A DNA stretch of 64,000 nucleotides from Maricaulis maris MCS10 (GTDB lineage Bacteria > Pseudomonadota > Alphaproteobacteria > Caulobacterales > Maricaulaceae). The position numbers were made by a program, and so were the translations under genes. Shown one piece after another: positions 49,122-57,650 of this stretch (position 1 is its first letter; each line of letters starts with the position of its first letter). The stretch lies in assembly GCF_000014745.1 (NCBI RefSeq), contig NC_008347.1, positions 2,930,001 to 2,994,000 on the forward strand, given 5' to 3'. The notes beneath the pieces are model-generated. The model saw nothing but the letters and a program-made list of their open reading frames with translations. It was not told the origin of the DNA and searched no databases.

Positions 49122-50165
49122 TCACAAATCTTTGGCCGGGCCCGTTGCCGGCGTCGTCACAGAATCTCGTTCGATGAGTTCATAGTCGAGGAGAACTGCA
49201 GCACCTTCCGGGTCAGTCGTGGCGGACAGGGAATCGATCAGGCGCTCAACTGCCATGGTTCCGTATTCAACCAGGGGCTGACGGACAGTCGTCAGCGCAG
49301 GCCAGGTTCGGTCGGCAATCTCTGAGTCATCGAATCCGACAACCGACAAGCGCTCGGGAACCGGGACACCCCGGCGATGTGCTGCCATGACAATCCCCGC
49401 CGCCATGTCATCATTCGCCGCGAAAACCGCTGTCGGCGGGTCGTCCCTGTCCAACAGGTCGTCACCAGCCGTCAGACCGGAGGAGAACTCGAAATTGCCG
49501 GGAAGCACCAATGCCGGGTCGAAGACAATGCCGGCCTCGTCCAGAGCGTCCCGATAGCCGCGAAAACGTTCCTGTGTGGCGTTCTGGTTTTCCTTGCCGC
49601 GCTGGAAGGCAATCCGAGTATGGCCGCGATCGATCAGATACCGTGTCAGATCGCGGGCAGCCGCCTGCTCGTCGATCATGACAGTGAGCGAGGAACCCGG
49701 GAGGTCATGCGGGCCGACACGCGCCACCCGCACATCAAATTCAGATAGGACTTCCGCCAGACGCAGATTGTTGGACAGCGGTGGAACCAGCAACAGGGCG
49801 TCCGGCTTGCTGACTTCCATCAGACGGGCAAAACGCGCGTGCAACTGACTCCAGTCCATGTCGTCCATGCGTTCGAAAAGCGAAATCATCAATTGATAGC
49901 CACGCGCCTGACAGGCCCGCACCGCACCGAACTGGATCGCATTCACATAACTGGACCGGTCCGAGTGCGAGACCATGTGTACCGAGTAGGAGCGCCCCCC
50001 GCGCAATTGACGCGCCGAGGTGCTGGGCACATAGCCGACTTCCGCAGCCGCAGCTTGCACCCGTTTGCGCAGTGCGTCCTTCACATGTGGCTCATTGTTA
50101 AGCACGCGCGACACGGTCTTGACGGACACGCCAGCCTTCTCGGCGACATCAACCATTCGTGCCAT
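49122..50165 (-). CDS. LacI-family transcriptional regulator of the glucan locus
   Basis: A 347-residue LacI repressor. The N-terminal HTH (MVDVAEKAGVSVKTVSRVLN) and hinge helix (YVPSTSARQLRGG) precede a periplasmic-binding-protein-like sugar-binding domain (VFAANDDMAAGI, LSVVGFDDSEIA). The ATG follows a GGGGG stretch and lies 18 bp after the transporter stop, so the two genes are cotranscribed. It likely binds the matched palindromes at 54718-54733 and 62584-62599 and is released by a glucose oligosaccharide; both points are inference. It converges on the TSUP gene. Confidence 0.92.
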   Translation of the reverse strand: MARMVDVAEKAGVSVKTVSRVLNNEPHVKDALRKRVQAAAAEVGYVPSTSARQLRGGRSYSVHMVSHSDRSSYVNAIQFGAVRACQARGYQLMISLFERMDDMDWSQLHARFARLMEVSKPDALLLVPPLSNNLRLAEVLSEFDVRVARVGPHDLPGSSLTVMIDEQAAARDLTRYLIDRGHTRIAFQRGKENQNATQERFRGYRDALDEAGIVFDPALVLPGNFEFSSGLTAGDDLLDRDDPPTAVFAANDDMAAGIVMAAHRRGVPVPERLSVVGFDDSEIADRTWPALTTVRQPLVEYGTMAVERLIDSLSATTDPEGAAVLLDYELIERDSVTTPATGPAKDL

Positions 50166-50183
50166 GCATAGCCCCCAAGCTGG

Positions 50184-51515
50184 TCAGTGCGACTGGATCT
50201 CTTCGACGATCTTTGCGTGAATGTGCCGGTTCAGCGGCAAACGCAAGATAACCAGAGAGGAAAGGAAGAGCAGTATCGACGGCCCCGCGAACATGTAAAG
50301 CTCAAGCCTGTCAGCGGTTTCAAGAGATTGCCGCGCCAGATCCGGATCATAGCCGACCGCTGTCAGCACCGTGCCAACCAGGAGCCCGGCCAGACCGCCA
50401 GCAGTTTTCTGGGACAGGAGCACCGAGCCGAATACCGCCCCCTCATTGCGCGTCCCGCTCTTCCACTGGCCGAACTCCACCGTGTCGGGCACCAGGGCCC
50501 AAACCAATACGCCAAACCCGCTGAACCCGACACCATAGAGCAGGATTTGTAGCGGCAGACCTCCGATCAGCACAGGCCCCAGCAAGGCCAGGAGAAGACC
50601 AGCCGAAATCACCACCCAACACGCCGATATCCAGCCGAGGCGCTTGCCGAACCGACGGATCACTGCTGTCCAGACGGGAATTGAAGCCAGCGTAGCCACA
50701 GCGTAGGCGGTCATGACCGCTTCCTTGCGCGCAAAATCCGCCGCATGGGCTTCGATATAAAAGGCCAACGGAATCAGGAAGGAGGCTCCAGCGCCGGATT
50801 GCAGGAAAATGGCCAGCAACAAGACCTGAAGGGCTCGATTGGCTCGCACTGCCCGCCAGAAGCCCCGAAAACTCAGATCTGCTGGCCGCTCATGGAGTGT
50901 CTCCAGCGTGCGTTCCCGGGTGAAGAGGAAACAAGCCTGGAGGGCGATCGTTGCGATGATGCCGCCCAGCAGGGCCGCAACCAGAAATCCGGTTGGCGAT
51001 TCATCCGTGCCGTCGCCGAAAAAGCGAACGATCGGGAACCAAAGGCCGGACACAGCGAGCAAACCCAGGAAGGCGAAGGCCATGCGCGTCCCGGACAGGA
51101 CGGTACGTTCGCGGCTGTCGAAACTCAGTCGAGAAGCCAACGCAGAGTAGGGAACCGCCACAATGGTGTAGGCCAGCCGAAACAGGATATGCGCCATTGC
51201 CAGCGCCACCATCAGTATCCAGCCCTCCAGCGGCGGCACCCAGAAAAGCAGGACGAACGCCGCGCCCAGGATGACGCCTCCGATCGCGAGGTAGGGCCTG
51301 TAGGTCCCGTATCGGGTCCGGGTTCGCTGGGTCAGATTGGCTATCACGACATCGGAGACGGCATCCCAGGCCATGCCGATGAAGTAGATCAATCCGGCGG
51401 CGTCAGGCGATAGCCCGACTACTTCGGCATACCAGAACACCAGAATAAGCGAGAGCGCATTCCAGTAGATGTTGAGGCCGAAATCGCCAGTGCCGTAGCC
51501 AAGATAGGTCTTCAA
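50184..51515 (-). CDS. MFS sugar transporter, GPH family
   Basis: A 443-residue protein with about 12 membrane segments. The N-terminal YLGYGTGDFGLNIYWN and the AGLIYFIGMAWDAVSDVVI segment are typical of glycoside-pentoside-hexuronide symporters. It would import oligosaccharides from the periplasm after passage through the TonB-dependent receptor. The start appears to be TTG at 51515, since an in-frame stop lies about 36 bases upstream and no ATG or GTG intervenes. It follows the receptor gene, separated by a strong terminator-like stem. Confidence 0.88.
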   Translation of the reverse strand: MKTYLGYGTGDFGLNIYWNALSLILVFWYAEVVGLSPDAAGLIYFIGMAWDAVSDVVIANLTQRTRTRYGTYRPYLAIGGVILGAAFVLLFWVPPLEGWILMVALAMAHILFRLAYTIVAVPYSALASRLSFDSRERTVLSGTRMAFAFLGLLAVSGLWFPIVRFFGDGTDESPTGFLVAALLGGIIATIALQACFLFTRERTLETLHERPADLSFRGFWRAVRANRALQVLLLAIFLQSGAGASFLIPLAFYIEAHAADFARKEAVMTAYAVATLASIPVWTAVIRRFGKRLGWISACWVVISAGLLLALLGPVLIGGLPLQILLYGVGFSGFGVLVWALVPDTVEFGQWKSGTRNEGAVFGSVLLSQKTAGGLAGLLVGTVLTAVGYDPDLARQSLETADRLELYMFAGPSILLFLSSLVILRLPLNRHIHAKIVEEIQSH

Positions 51516-51590
51516 TACGCGCTCTCTATGTTCGATGGCTCCAGCGTTTCACGGATTCCCTGTCCGAGGAAAGCCTGTCCGCCAGAATGC

Positions 51591-51625
51591 AAAGGGGCGG
51601 CAGGTCCAATTTGACCTGCCGCCCC
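51591..51625 (-). terminator. Stem-loop terminator after the TonB-dependent receptor gene
   Basis: On the minus strand a perfect 13-bp GC-rich stem (51613-51625 with 51594-51606) has a 6-base loop and is followed by TTT. It sits 28-62 bp after the receptor stop and before the transporter start. It probably terminates most transcripts while letting some read on into the transporter and LacI genes. Confidence 0.82.
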
Positions 51626-51634
51626 TGCATACCG

Positions 51635-51653
51635 ACTCGCGGAGGGAGCGAGT
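51635..51653 (-). other. Second stem-loop at the receptor stop codon
   Basis: ACTCGC and GCGAGT form a perfect 6-bp stem with a 7-base loop next to the TAA of the receptor gene. With the stronger stem at 51594-51625 it gives two consecutive 3' hairpins, which may stabilise the receptor messenger RNA. Confidence 0.45.
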
Positions 51654-54600
51654 TAGAAGCGGCCGCGCAAGACGAATGCGAAGCGCCGGTCATTGCGGAA
51701 ATAGGCCCGCGGTGCCTGCACCAGGTTCGAATTGATGACCGCGCTGGTTTCAGAAACCTCATCCAGCAGGTTCACCGCCTGGACACCGACAGTCAGACTG
51801 TCCGTGATGTCGTAGAAGATTGAGCCATCAAGCTGACCCGTACTCTCATGAACGACAGGGGTGAACGGATAGATCACGTCACGAACAGTCAGCGTGTATT
51901 CCGAACGCCAATTATAGGCGAGACGGGCGCTCCAGCTGTCGGTTTCGTAGAAGCCGACCAGGTTGACCGTGTGCTCGGACATGAGCGGCAGGCGCAACTG
52001 TGACACGTCGAAGTTAGGCGCGGAGCCACGCCCGTTCGGCTCGTCATTCTTGGGACCGATGTTCGGCACACCCTGAGCGTCGATATAGGTGTAGTTCGCC
52101 TGGACGCCCAATCCTGACCATATGCCGGGCAGGTCATCGAAGGTTTGCTGATAGGCAATTTCGAAGCCCTTGATCTCGCCACTGTCCGACGCATTGCCGA
52201 CACCGTCGACATCAACGGCAAATGTCTCGCCATTGTTTGTGACATCCCGTTGCAGGATGGCCGGAACGATGTAGTCGCTCAGGTTTTTCTGGAACAAGGA
52301 GAAGGTCAGCGAGCCAACATCATCGAAATACCATTCGAATGCGAGGTCAAACTGGTCGGCCGTGATCGGGTCAAGTTGAACGTTGCCGGTTGAGGCGTCC
52401 GGCCCCAGCCACGCGCCGGTCACCGGGTCATCGCCGCCTTGCTGAATGACCAGATTGCTTTTCATCAGGCCGAAATCAGGACGGAAGATGGCCTGGGAGA
52501 GACCCAGGCGGATCTGGAATTCGTCCGTGATACCGAACACCACATTGGCGCTGGGAAGCCAATTCTCATAGGTGTGGCTGTCGGTGTTGGACTGGTTGCT
52601 GCCATCCGCCCAGTCATAGAAGGCCGTCTGCGTTGCCGCACCCTCGAGGCAGATACCGGGCGTAGTACCGACGATACCGGCACAATAGGCCGCCGGCGTC
52701 ATACCGTTGAACACCAGGGCACGGTCCGGGAATGAGAGCGCACCAACGGCACTGGTCTGGGTTTCGACATAACGAAGGCCGACATTGCCTGAAATGCGAA
52801 TGCCGTCGGACCGATGTTCATTGTCGAAGTCCAGACGGCCATAGAATGCCGTCGTATCCTGCGTCACATCGGTAATCTCGGACGGCAGGAATGGCGTCCC
52901 TGCCACGACACCACCACGCTGGGCCAGCGGCACCCAGCCACCGTTTCCAGCCGCGTTACGCATCGCCATGATGGCAGCGACAGCCTGGTCGTAATCCTCG
53001 CCCAGAGCGCCAGTATACATCGGGATGCCGCCCTCAAGGCCGGTTGTCATGCCACGCATGTAATTATCGAAGTTATAGAGCTCGAATGTTCCCGGCGGGA
53101 TGGCCGGATTGTCCAGAGCGAACGGCGAGTTCCATGTCGCCGAAATATTGCCCCAGTTATAGACCGAGCTGCGTACAACCTGCTCCCGGTTGGAAACACG
53201 GCCACCAAAGCGCACGGACCTCAGCCAGCTGTCGCCTTCGAAATCATATTCGGCGTCAGCACGGAAGGCGACCGATTCGCCTTCATTGTCCGAGAGATGG
53301 TCCATAGCCGAGCGAAGGTAGTAGTTGCTGGCGTCAGAGAAATACGGATCCGAGCCGTCAGCAGGACGGCGGTAGATCACGCTGGGCACATCACCGGTCA
53401 CATCCAGATCAATGTCCGAGAAAAACGCGCCGTGGACCGTAACATCCGCGATGTTCACTTCGGACTCAACGAACTGCAGGTCAAAACTGGCGCGGAAGCG
53501 GTCAGTCGGCGACCAGCGGAGATTGAATCCGATGTCGGTGGTCAGACTTTCATCCGTCTTGCCCCGTGCAAGGGCGAGCTGGCGAACGCCGTTCAGCGGA
53601 TGAGTCGGATCATTCGAACGCCAACCGACATTCTCCGAGATCACGCCGCTCTCGAACAGACCATTGTCGTCATAGGTGAAGCTTGTACCCGGAGCCGGCG
53701 TGATTGCGGGCCCACTGTCGATGGACGGCTCAACCGCGCGTTCCGACCAGGCATTTTCATAGGAAGCCCGGAAGAATTGCGCCGTCGCCTCCAATTCACC
53801 GTCTGCACTGCGCCACTGAGCGGCAGCGGAAATCGAGTCTCGTGTCCGGTCAAACAACTGCGTCCGGATCCCAGCGCCAGACGGCACGTAGAGGCTTTGG
53901 CCGTCACTAGGGTCCCGATCGAGCCATTCAGCGACGAGCGTACCATCAGCGCGGCTTTGCAGCTCGGAATAGGAGGCGCCAAAGATGAGGCCGAATTCAG
54001 ACCCATTCCCCAGCTCCCAGCGATTGCTGTAGATGCCCGACATCGTGGGCGTGACTTCCTCGGCGAAATCCGAGTAGTTCGCCTCGAGGGTGAACGCCAT
54101 CATGCGACCACCCTGGTCGAACGGGAGGCGTGTATTGAGGTTCACCGTACCGGCGAGCCCGCCTTCGATCATGTCGGCCGACTGGTTCTTGAATACTTCA
54201 ACCGATCCAAGCATTTCCGGCGAAACATCGTTGAAGCCGATTTGCTGACCATTATCGGCAGAGAACACGTCCCGACCGTTCAGCTCACTGCGGGCGAAGT
54301 TGAGGCCACGAATGATCGCGCCGGACCCTTCGACCGAGAAATGGTCTGGGTCGTTTTCACCTTCAAACCGCGTGATGTTCACACCCGGAACGCGCTGCAA
54401 CGCTTCCGCGACCGAACGGTCCGGCAAAGCGCCGATATCCTCGGCCGTGATCGCGTCCACAAGAACGTCGGAATTGCGGCGGATCTCCTGGGCGCTTTGC
54501 AGGCTGGAGCGGATACCCCGCACCGTGATCACCTCGGTATTGCTATCGTCTTCGTCCTCGACATCCTGCGCGTAAACGCTCGTCGAAACCATCGCAATGG

Positions 54601-54682
54601 ATATGGCTGCGAGGCTCGCCCCCCGCCACAATCCAGTTCGGAGCCCCCGCATCGGACGCTCCCTCATCCCTTTGTAAAACAT
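51653..54682 (-). CDS. TonB-dependent outer-membrane receptor (Caulobacter/Xanthomonas type)
   Basis: A 1009-residue receptor. A signal peptide (ending STSVYA-QD) is followed by a short acidic stretch with the TonB-box-like EVITVRGIR, the plug domain (DVLVDAITAEDIGALPDRSV, VPGVNITRF, NQSADMIEGGLAGTVNL) and a ~750-residue barrel ending in FVLRGRF with terminal Phe. The sequence is of the long TonB-Xanth-Caul type that imports complex carbohydrates. ATG 54682 has GAGGGGAG; the longer TTG frame at 54733 overlaps the operator palindrome. Context predicts glucan oligosaccharide uptake. It is divergent from the halogenase-like genes. Confidence 0.94.
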   Translation of the reverse strand: MFYKGMRERPMRGLRTGLWRGASLAAISIAMVSTSVYAQDVEDEDDSNTEVITVRGIRSSLQSAQEIRRNSDVLVDAITAEDIGALPDRSVAEALQRVPGVNITRFEGENDPDHFSVEGSGAIIRGLNFARSELNGRDVFSADNGQQIGFNDVSPEMLGSVEVFKNQSADMIEGGLAGTVNLNTRLPFDQGGRMMAFTLEANYSDFAEEVTPTMSGIYSNRWELGNGSEFGLIFGASYSELQSRADGTLVAEWLDRDPSDGQSLYVPSGAGIRTQLFDRTRDSISAAAQWRSADGELEATAQFFRASYENAWSERAVEPSIDSGPAITPAPGTSFTYDDNGLFESGVISENVGWRSNDPTHPLNGVRQLALARGKTDESLTTDIGFNLRWSPTDRFRASFDLQFVESEVNIADVTVHGAFFSDIDLDVTGDVPSVIYRRPADGSDPYFSDASNYYLRSAMDHLSDNEGESVAFRADAEYDFEGDSWLRSVRFGGRVSNREQVVRSSVYNWGNISATWNSPFALDNPAIPPGTFELYNFDNYMRGMTTGLEGGIPMYTGALGEDYDQAVAAIMAMRNAAGNGGWVPLAQRGGVVAGTPFLPSEITDVTQDTTAFYGRLDFDNEHRSDGIRISGNVGLRYVETQTSAVGALSFPDRALVFNGMTPAAYCAGIVGTTPGICLEGAATQTAFYDWADGSNQSNTDSHTYENWLPSANVVFGITDEFQIRLGLSQAIFRPDFGLMKSNLVIQQGGDDPVTGAWLGPDASTGNVQLDPITADQFDLAFEWYFDDVGSLTFSLFQKNLSDYIVPAILQRDVTNNGETFAVDVDGVGNASDSGEIKGFEIAYQQTFDDLPGIWSGLGVQANYTYIDAQGVPNIGPKNDEPNGRGSAPNFDVSQLRLPLMSEHTVNLVGFYETDSWSARLAYNWRSEYTLTVRDVIYPFTPVVHESTGQLDGSIFYDITDSLTVGVQAVNLLDEVSETSAVINSNLVQAPRAYFRNDRRFAFVLRGRF

Positions 54683-54717
54683 AATCTTCTCCCCTCGTTT
54701 GGCTGAAGTCTCCGCCG

Positions 54718-54733
54718 TTGACAGCGTTGTCAA
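54718..54733. promoter_or_regulatory. LacI-type operator in the receptor/halogenase divergent promoter
   Basis: TTGACAGCGTTGTCAA has perfect 6-bp outer arms and a central CG, typical of LacI-family operators. It lies 35 bp before the receptor ATG and 120 bp before the first halogenase-like gene. Read on the minus strand it differs at only two of 16 positions from the palindrome before the GH3 gene (62584-62599). Confidence 0.78.
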
Positions 54734-54853
54734 TTTTTGGCACTTTCAATCAAACAACCTGTTCTGTCAACAAGAACCAATGATGGTCGAGGTGCGGAGT
54801 TGTAGGGAGAATGCAAAGATGCCGCGCATCAACTGCACTCCGGGGAGGGAAGA

Positions 54854-56377
54854 TTGGGTCAAGATGCCCCAAGGCGGATCGTCGTTGTCGGCGGAGGCAC
54901 CGCAGGATGGATGGCTGCGGCCGCGCTGGTGTCGGTTTTGCCCAGCCAGCGCGTCCAGGTCACCCTGGTCGAATCCGAAGCAATCGGCATCATCGGTGTG
55001 GGCGAGGCGACGCTTCCCCATCTGCGCCATTTCAATGAAACCCTTGGCATCAACGAGGCCGATTTCATCAAGGCGACGTCCGCCACGCTGAAGCTCGGCA
55101 TCGAGTTCGTGAACTGGGCCCGAAAGGGCGACAGCTATGTGCACCCATTCGGCGATTTCGGGACCGAGATTGCCGGCCTGCCCTTTCATCAAGCCTGGAC
55201 CCGGATGCGGGCCGCCGGCAAGGCCCGGGATATCGGTGCCTACTCGCTTCCCGTCCGCATGTGCGCGGCAAACCGGTTCGACAGACCCGCAGAAGACCCG
55301 GCCGATTTTGCATCCCGCTTCGGCTATGCCTACCAGTTCGACGCCACCCGTTATGCGCCCTTCCTGCGCCAGCATGCCGAAGCCCGCGGCGCGACCCGAA
55401 TTGAGGGCATTGTCGACACGGTTCATTGCGATCCTGAAACCGGCGATATCGAGCGGCTCGACCTGAAGGACGGGCAAGAGATCGAAGGCGATTTCTTCTT
55501 TGACTGCACCGGATTCCGAGGCGTTCTGATCGAGCAGGCGTTGAATGTGGGTTATGAGGACTGGTCACATTGGCTGCCGTGCAACCGGGCTATCGCCCTG
55601 CCTAGCGAAAAATCCGGACCAACCCCGCCCTACACGCGTGCAACCGCACATCAGGCGGGCTGGCTATGGCGGATTCCGCTGCAGCACCGCACCGGGAACG
55701 GGCATGTCTATGCCAGCGATTTCATCGATGATGAGACGGCCCGTCAGACGCTGCTCGACAATCTGGAAGGCGCGCCCCTGGCTGATCCTCGACCGCTGCG
55801 TTTCACAACCGGCAGGCGTAAACAATTCTGGGCTCATAATTGCGTCAGCATCGGGCTGGCTGGCGGTTTCCTTGAACCGCTTGAATCGACGAGCATCCAT
55901 CTAACGCAGATCGCAATCACGCAATTCATTGAACTGTTTCCGGTAGATAACGATTACACGCTTGAGCGAGAAAGCTACAACGCGCACATGACGCGGGAAT
56001 TCGAGCGCGTGCGCGACTTCCTCATCCTCCACTATCATGCGACCGAACGGACTGATTCCGAGTTCTGGAACTACGTCCGCACCATGCCGGTACCGGATTC
56101 GCTGACGGAAAAAATGGCCCTGTTTCGGCAAACCGGGCGTGTCGGTCGATATCAGCAAGGGCTATTTTTGGAGCCCAGCTGGCTCGCCGTCTATCTCGGT
56201 CAGCGAATCGTCCCGCAGAGCTGGGATGGGCGATTGGACACGATCCCGGAAGAATCCCTCGGTCAGTCGCTGACAACAATCGAGTCGCAGATCGATCAGG
56301 CGATGTCCCGTATGCCCGACCATGACACCTGGCTGGCCAATCTGGCCGGCGTCGAGGCGGAGACGCGTCATGGCTGA
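54854..56377 (+). CDS. Tryptophan-halogenase-like flavoprotein 1
   Basis: A 507-residue flavin-dependent halogenase family protein of normal length. The FAD loop VVGGGTAGW is near residue 10, GVGEAT follows, the catalytic Lys is Lys80 (TLKLGIEF), the WxWxIP motif spans Trp270-Pro275, and the catalytic Glu is Glu344 (EPLEST). All hallmark residues are present, so halogenation chemistry is possible, though no substrate can be named. A partner flavin reductase is not encoded nearby. The apparent start is TTG 54854 behind GGGGAGGGA; ATGs nearby are out of frame. First gene of the operon diverging from the receptor. Confidence 0.88.
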   Translation: MGQDAPRRIVVVGGGTAGWMAAAALVSVLPSQRVQVTLVESEAIGIIGVGEATLPHLRHFNETLGINEADFIKATSATLKLGIEFVNWARKGDSYVHPFGDFGTEIAGLPFHQAWTRMRAAGKARDIGAYSLPVRMCAANRFDRPAEDPADFASRFGYAYQFDATRYAPFLRQHAEARGATRIEGIVDTVHCDPETGDIERLDLKDGQEIEGDFFFDCTGFRGVLIEQALNVGYEDWSHWLPCNRAIALPSEKSGPTPPYTRATAHQAGWLWRIPLQHRTGNGHVYASDFIDDETARQTLLDNLEGAPLADPRPLRFTTGRRKQFWAHNCVSIGLAGGFLEPLESTSIHLTQIAITQFIELFPVDNDYTLERESYNAHMTREFERVRDFLILHYHATERTDSEFWNYVRTMPVPDSLTEKMALFRQTGRVGRYQQGLFLEPSWLAVYLGQRIVPQSWDGRLDTIPEESLGQSLTTIESQIDQAMSRMPDHDTWLANLAGVEAETRHG

Positions 56378-57650
56378 ACCAATCCGGTCGATATGCATTC
56401 TGGGAAACGGTCTGGAAGCCTGGCTTACCGCGCATGTGCTGTACAAGGCACTCGGGGGAGAGGCGGTCTCAATCCATATCCAACCGCTCGACTCAAGGAT
56501 CCATGACGACTGCGCCTATACGATCTTGCGCCCATCGGCGCTGGTCGCTCTGGACCAGTTCGGTCTGAACCTGCAGGGCCTTCTGCGTCTGCCGGCGACC
56601 CTGCCCAGCCTGGGTCAGGTCCTTCGTTCTGCAAGCGGCGTCGACACGCTCCTGCCCTATGGCGGGCAAGGTGTCGATTGGGCCGGGACCAGTTTTCACC
56701 ATCATTGGCTTCGCGCACGCCAGGCCGGTTTGCGCCATCCCTATTTCGCCTTTTCGCCCGGCTATCACGCCATGGCGTCAGACCGCTTTGCCCCGCCCGA
56801 CAGACGCAACGCGATAGGGCCGATGCAGCATGAAAGCGGCTTGCACGTCAGTACTCGGGAGTTGACGGAAAACCTGCGGCTCAATTTGCAGGCCAACATT
56901 ATCGTCCTCGATCCGACAGCCAATTGCGAACAGGCTGATCTTGTCATCCATGCGCCCGGGGCTCCGGACCGGAATTCTACGCTGGACCCGGTTCACGCTG
57001 GCCCGCCCAAACCCTACGCCGTGCGAGTCGAGGCTGGCGGCGAATCGCGCCTGCAAATCCCGCTGCGTTCCGGCTGGTTGGACCTGCCGACGCCTGCGGG
57101 ACCGGCCAAACGTCATTGTGGCAACTCACCCTGGGGCGAGGATGGCCTGGTCGTCGGGCTCGCGGCCGCCCACCTGCCCGGCCTTGAAGACCGGTCCATG
57201 GACCGGCTTCTCTTCGAGCTCGAAACCTTGCTGGAACTCTGGCCACGGTCCGGTGTCCATTCCGCGGAGGCCCTCGAATACAACCGCCTTTGGGCGCAGG
57301 AGGCCGATGAATGGACAGCACTGAGCGCGCTGTCGGCCGACCAGGAAGACCAACGTTGTCAGGCGCGGAAGGCTGTGTTCCGCCGACGCGGTTATATCGA
57401 GCCGCTGGAAAGCCGCACGATCACTCCGGAGGACTGGGTGGAGGCCTTTATTGGGCGCGGTGTGATCCCTGCCCATTACGACCGGTTGAGTGAGCGTTTG
57501 ACCGACCCGCAGCTCAAGTCCGAGCTGCAAAAATTCACCGATGCGGTCGGTCGGACCGTCCGCGAGTTTCCCAGTTTCCCGAGCTATCTACGGGCGATCG
57601 ACCGAGCGGTCGGGCCGGCCACCGATGCCAAGACGGAGCCATCCGCATGA
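56370..57650 (+). CDS. Degenerate tryptophan-halogenase-like paralogue
   Basis: A 426-residue protein about 80 residues shorter than its neighbours. The N terminus MAEPIRSICILGNGLEAW parallels the start of the fourth copy but the FAD loop reads GNGLEAW in place of GGGTAGW. GVGEAT, the catalytic Lys segment and WxWxIP are lost. Similarity persists in FHHHWLRARQ (FHHFWLHARQ in copy 4), in EYNRL and in the C-terminal GRGVIPAHYDRLSE region. The Glu of EPLEST may survive as GLEDRS. It is probably not a halogenase, yet the frame is intact and overlaps both neighbours (8 bp and 4 bp), so it is expressed with them. Function unknown. Confidence 0.8.
   Translation: MAEPIRSICILGNGLEAWLTAHVLYKALGGEAVSIHIQPLDSRIHDDCAYTILRPSALVALDQFGLNLQGLLRLPATLPSLGQVLRSASGVDTLLPYGGQGVDWAGTSFHHHWLRARQAGLRHPYFAFSPGYHAMASDRFAPPDRRNAIGPMQHESGLHVSTRELTENLRLNLQANIIVLDPTANCEQADLVIHAPGAPDRNSTLDPVHAGPPKPYAVRVEAGGESRLQIPLRSGWLDLPTPAGPAKRHCGNSPWGEDGLVVGLAAAHLPGLEDRSMDRLLFELETLLELWPRSGVHSAEALEYNRLWAQEADEWTALSALSADQEDQRCQARKAVFRRRGYIEPLESRTITPEDWVEAFIGRGVIPAHYDRLSERLTDPQLKSELQKFTDAVGRTVREFPSFPSYLRAIDRAVGPATDAKTEPSA

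Noticed and set aside
52814-54706. 630-residue plus-strand open frame opposite the TonB-dependent receptor
   Set aside because: Antisense shadow: the minus-strand frame encodes a complete receptor with signal peptide, plug and terminal Phe, and the shadow has no family features.
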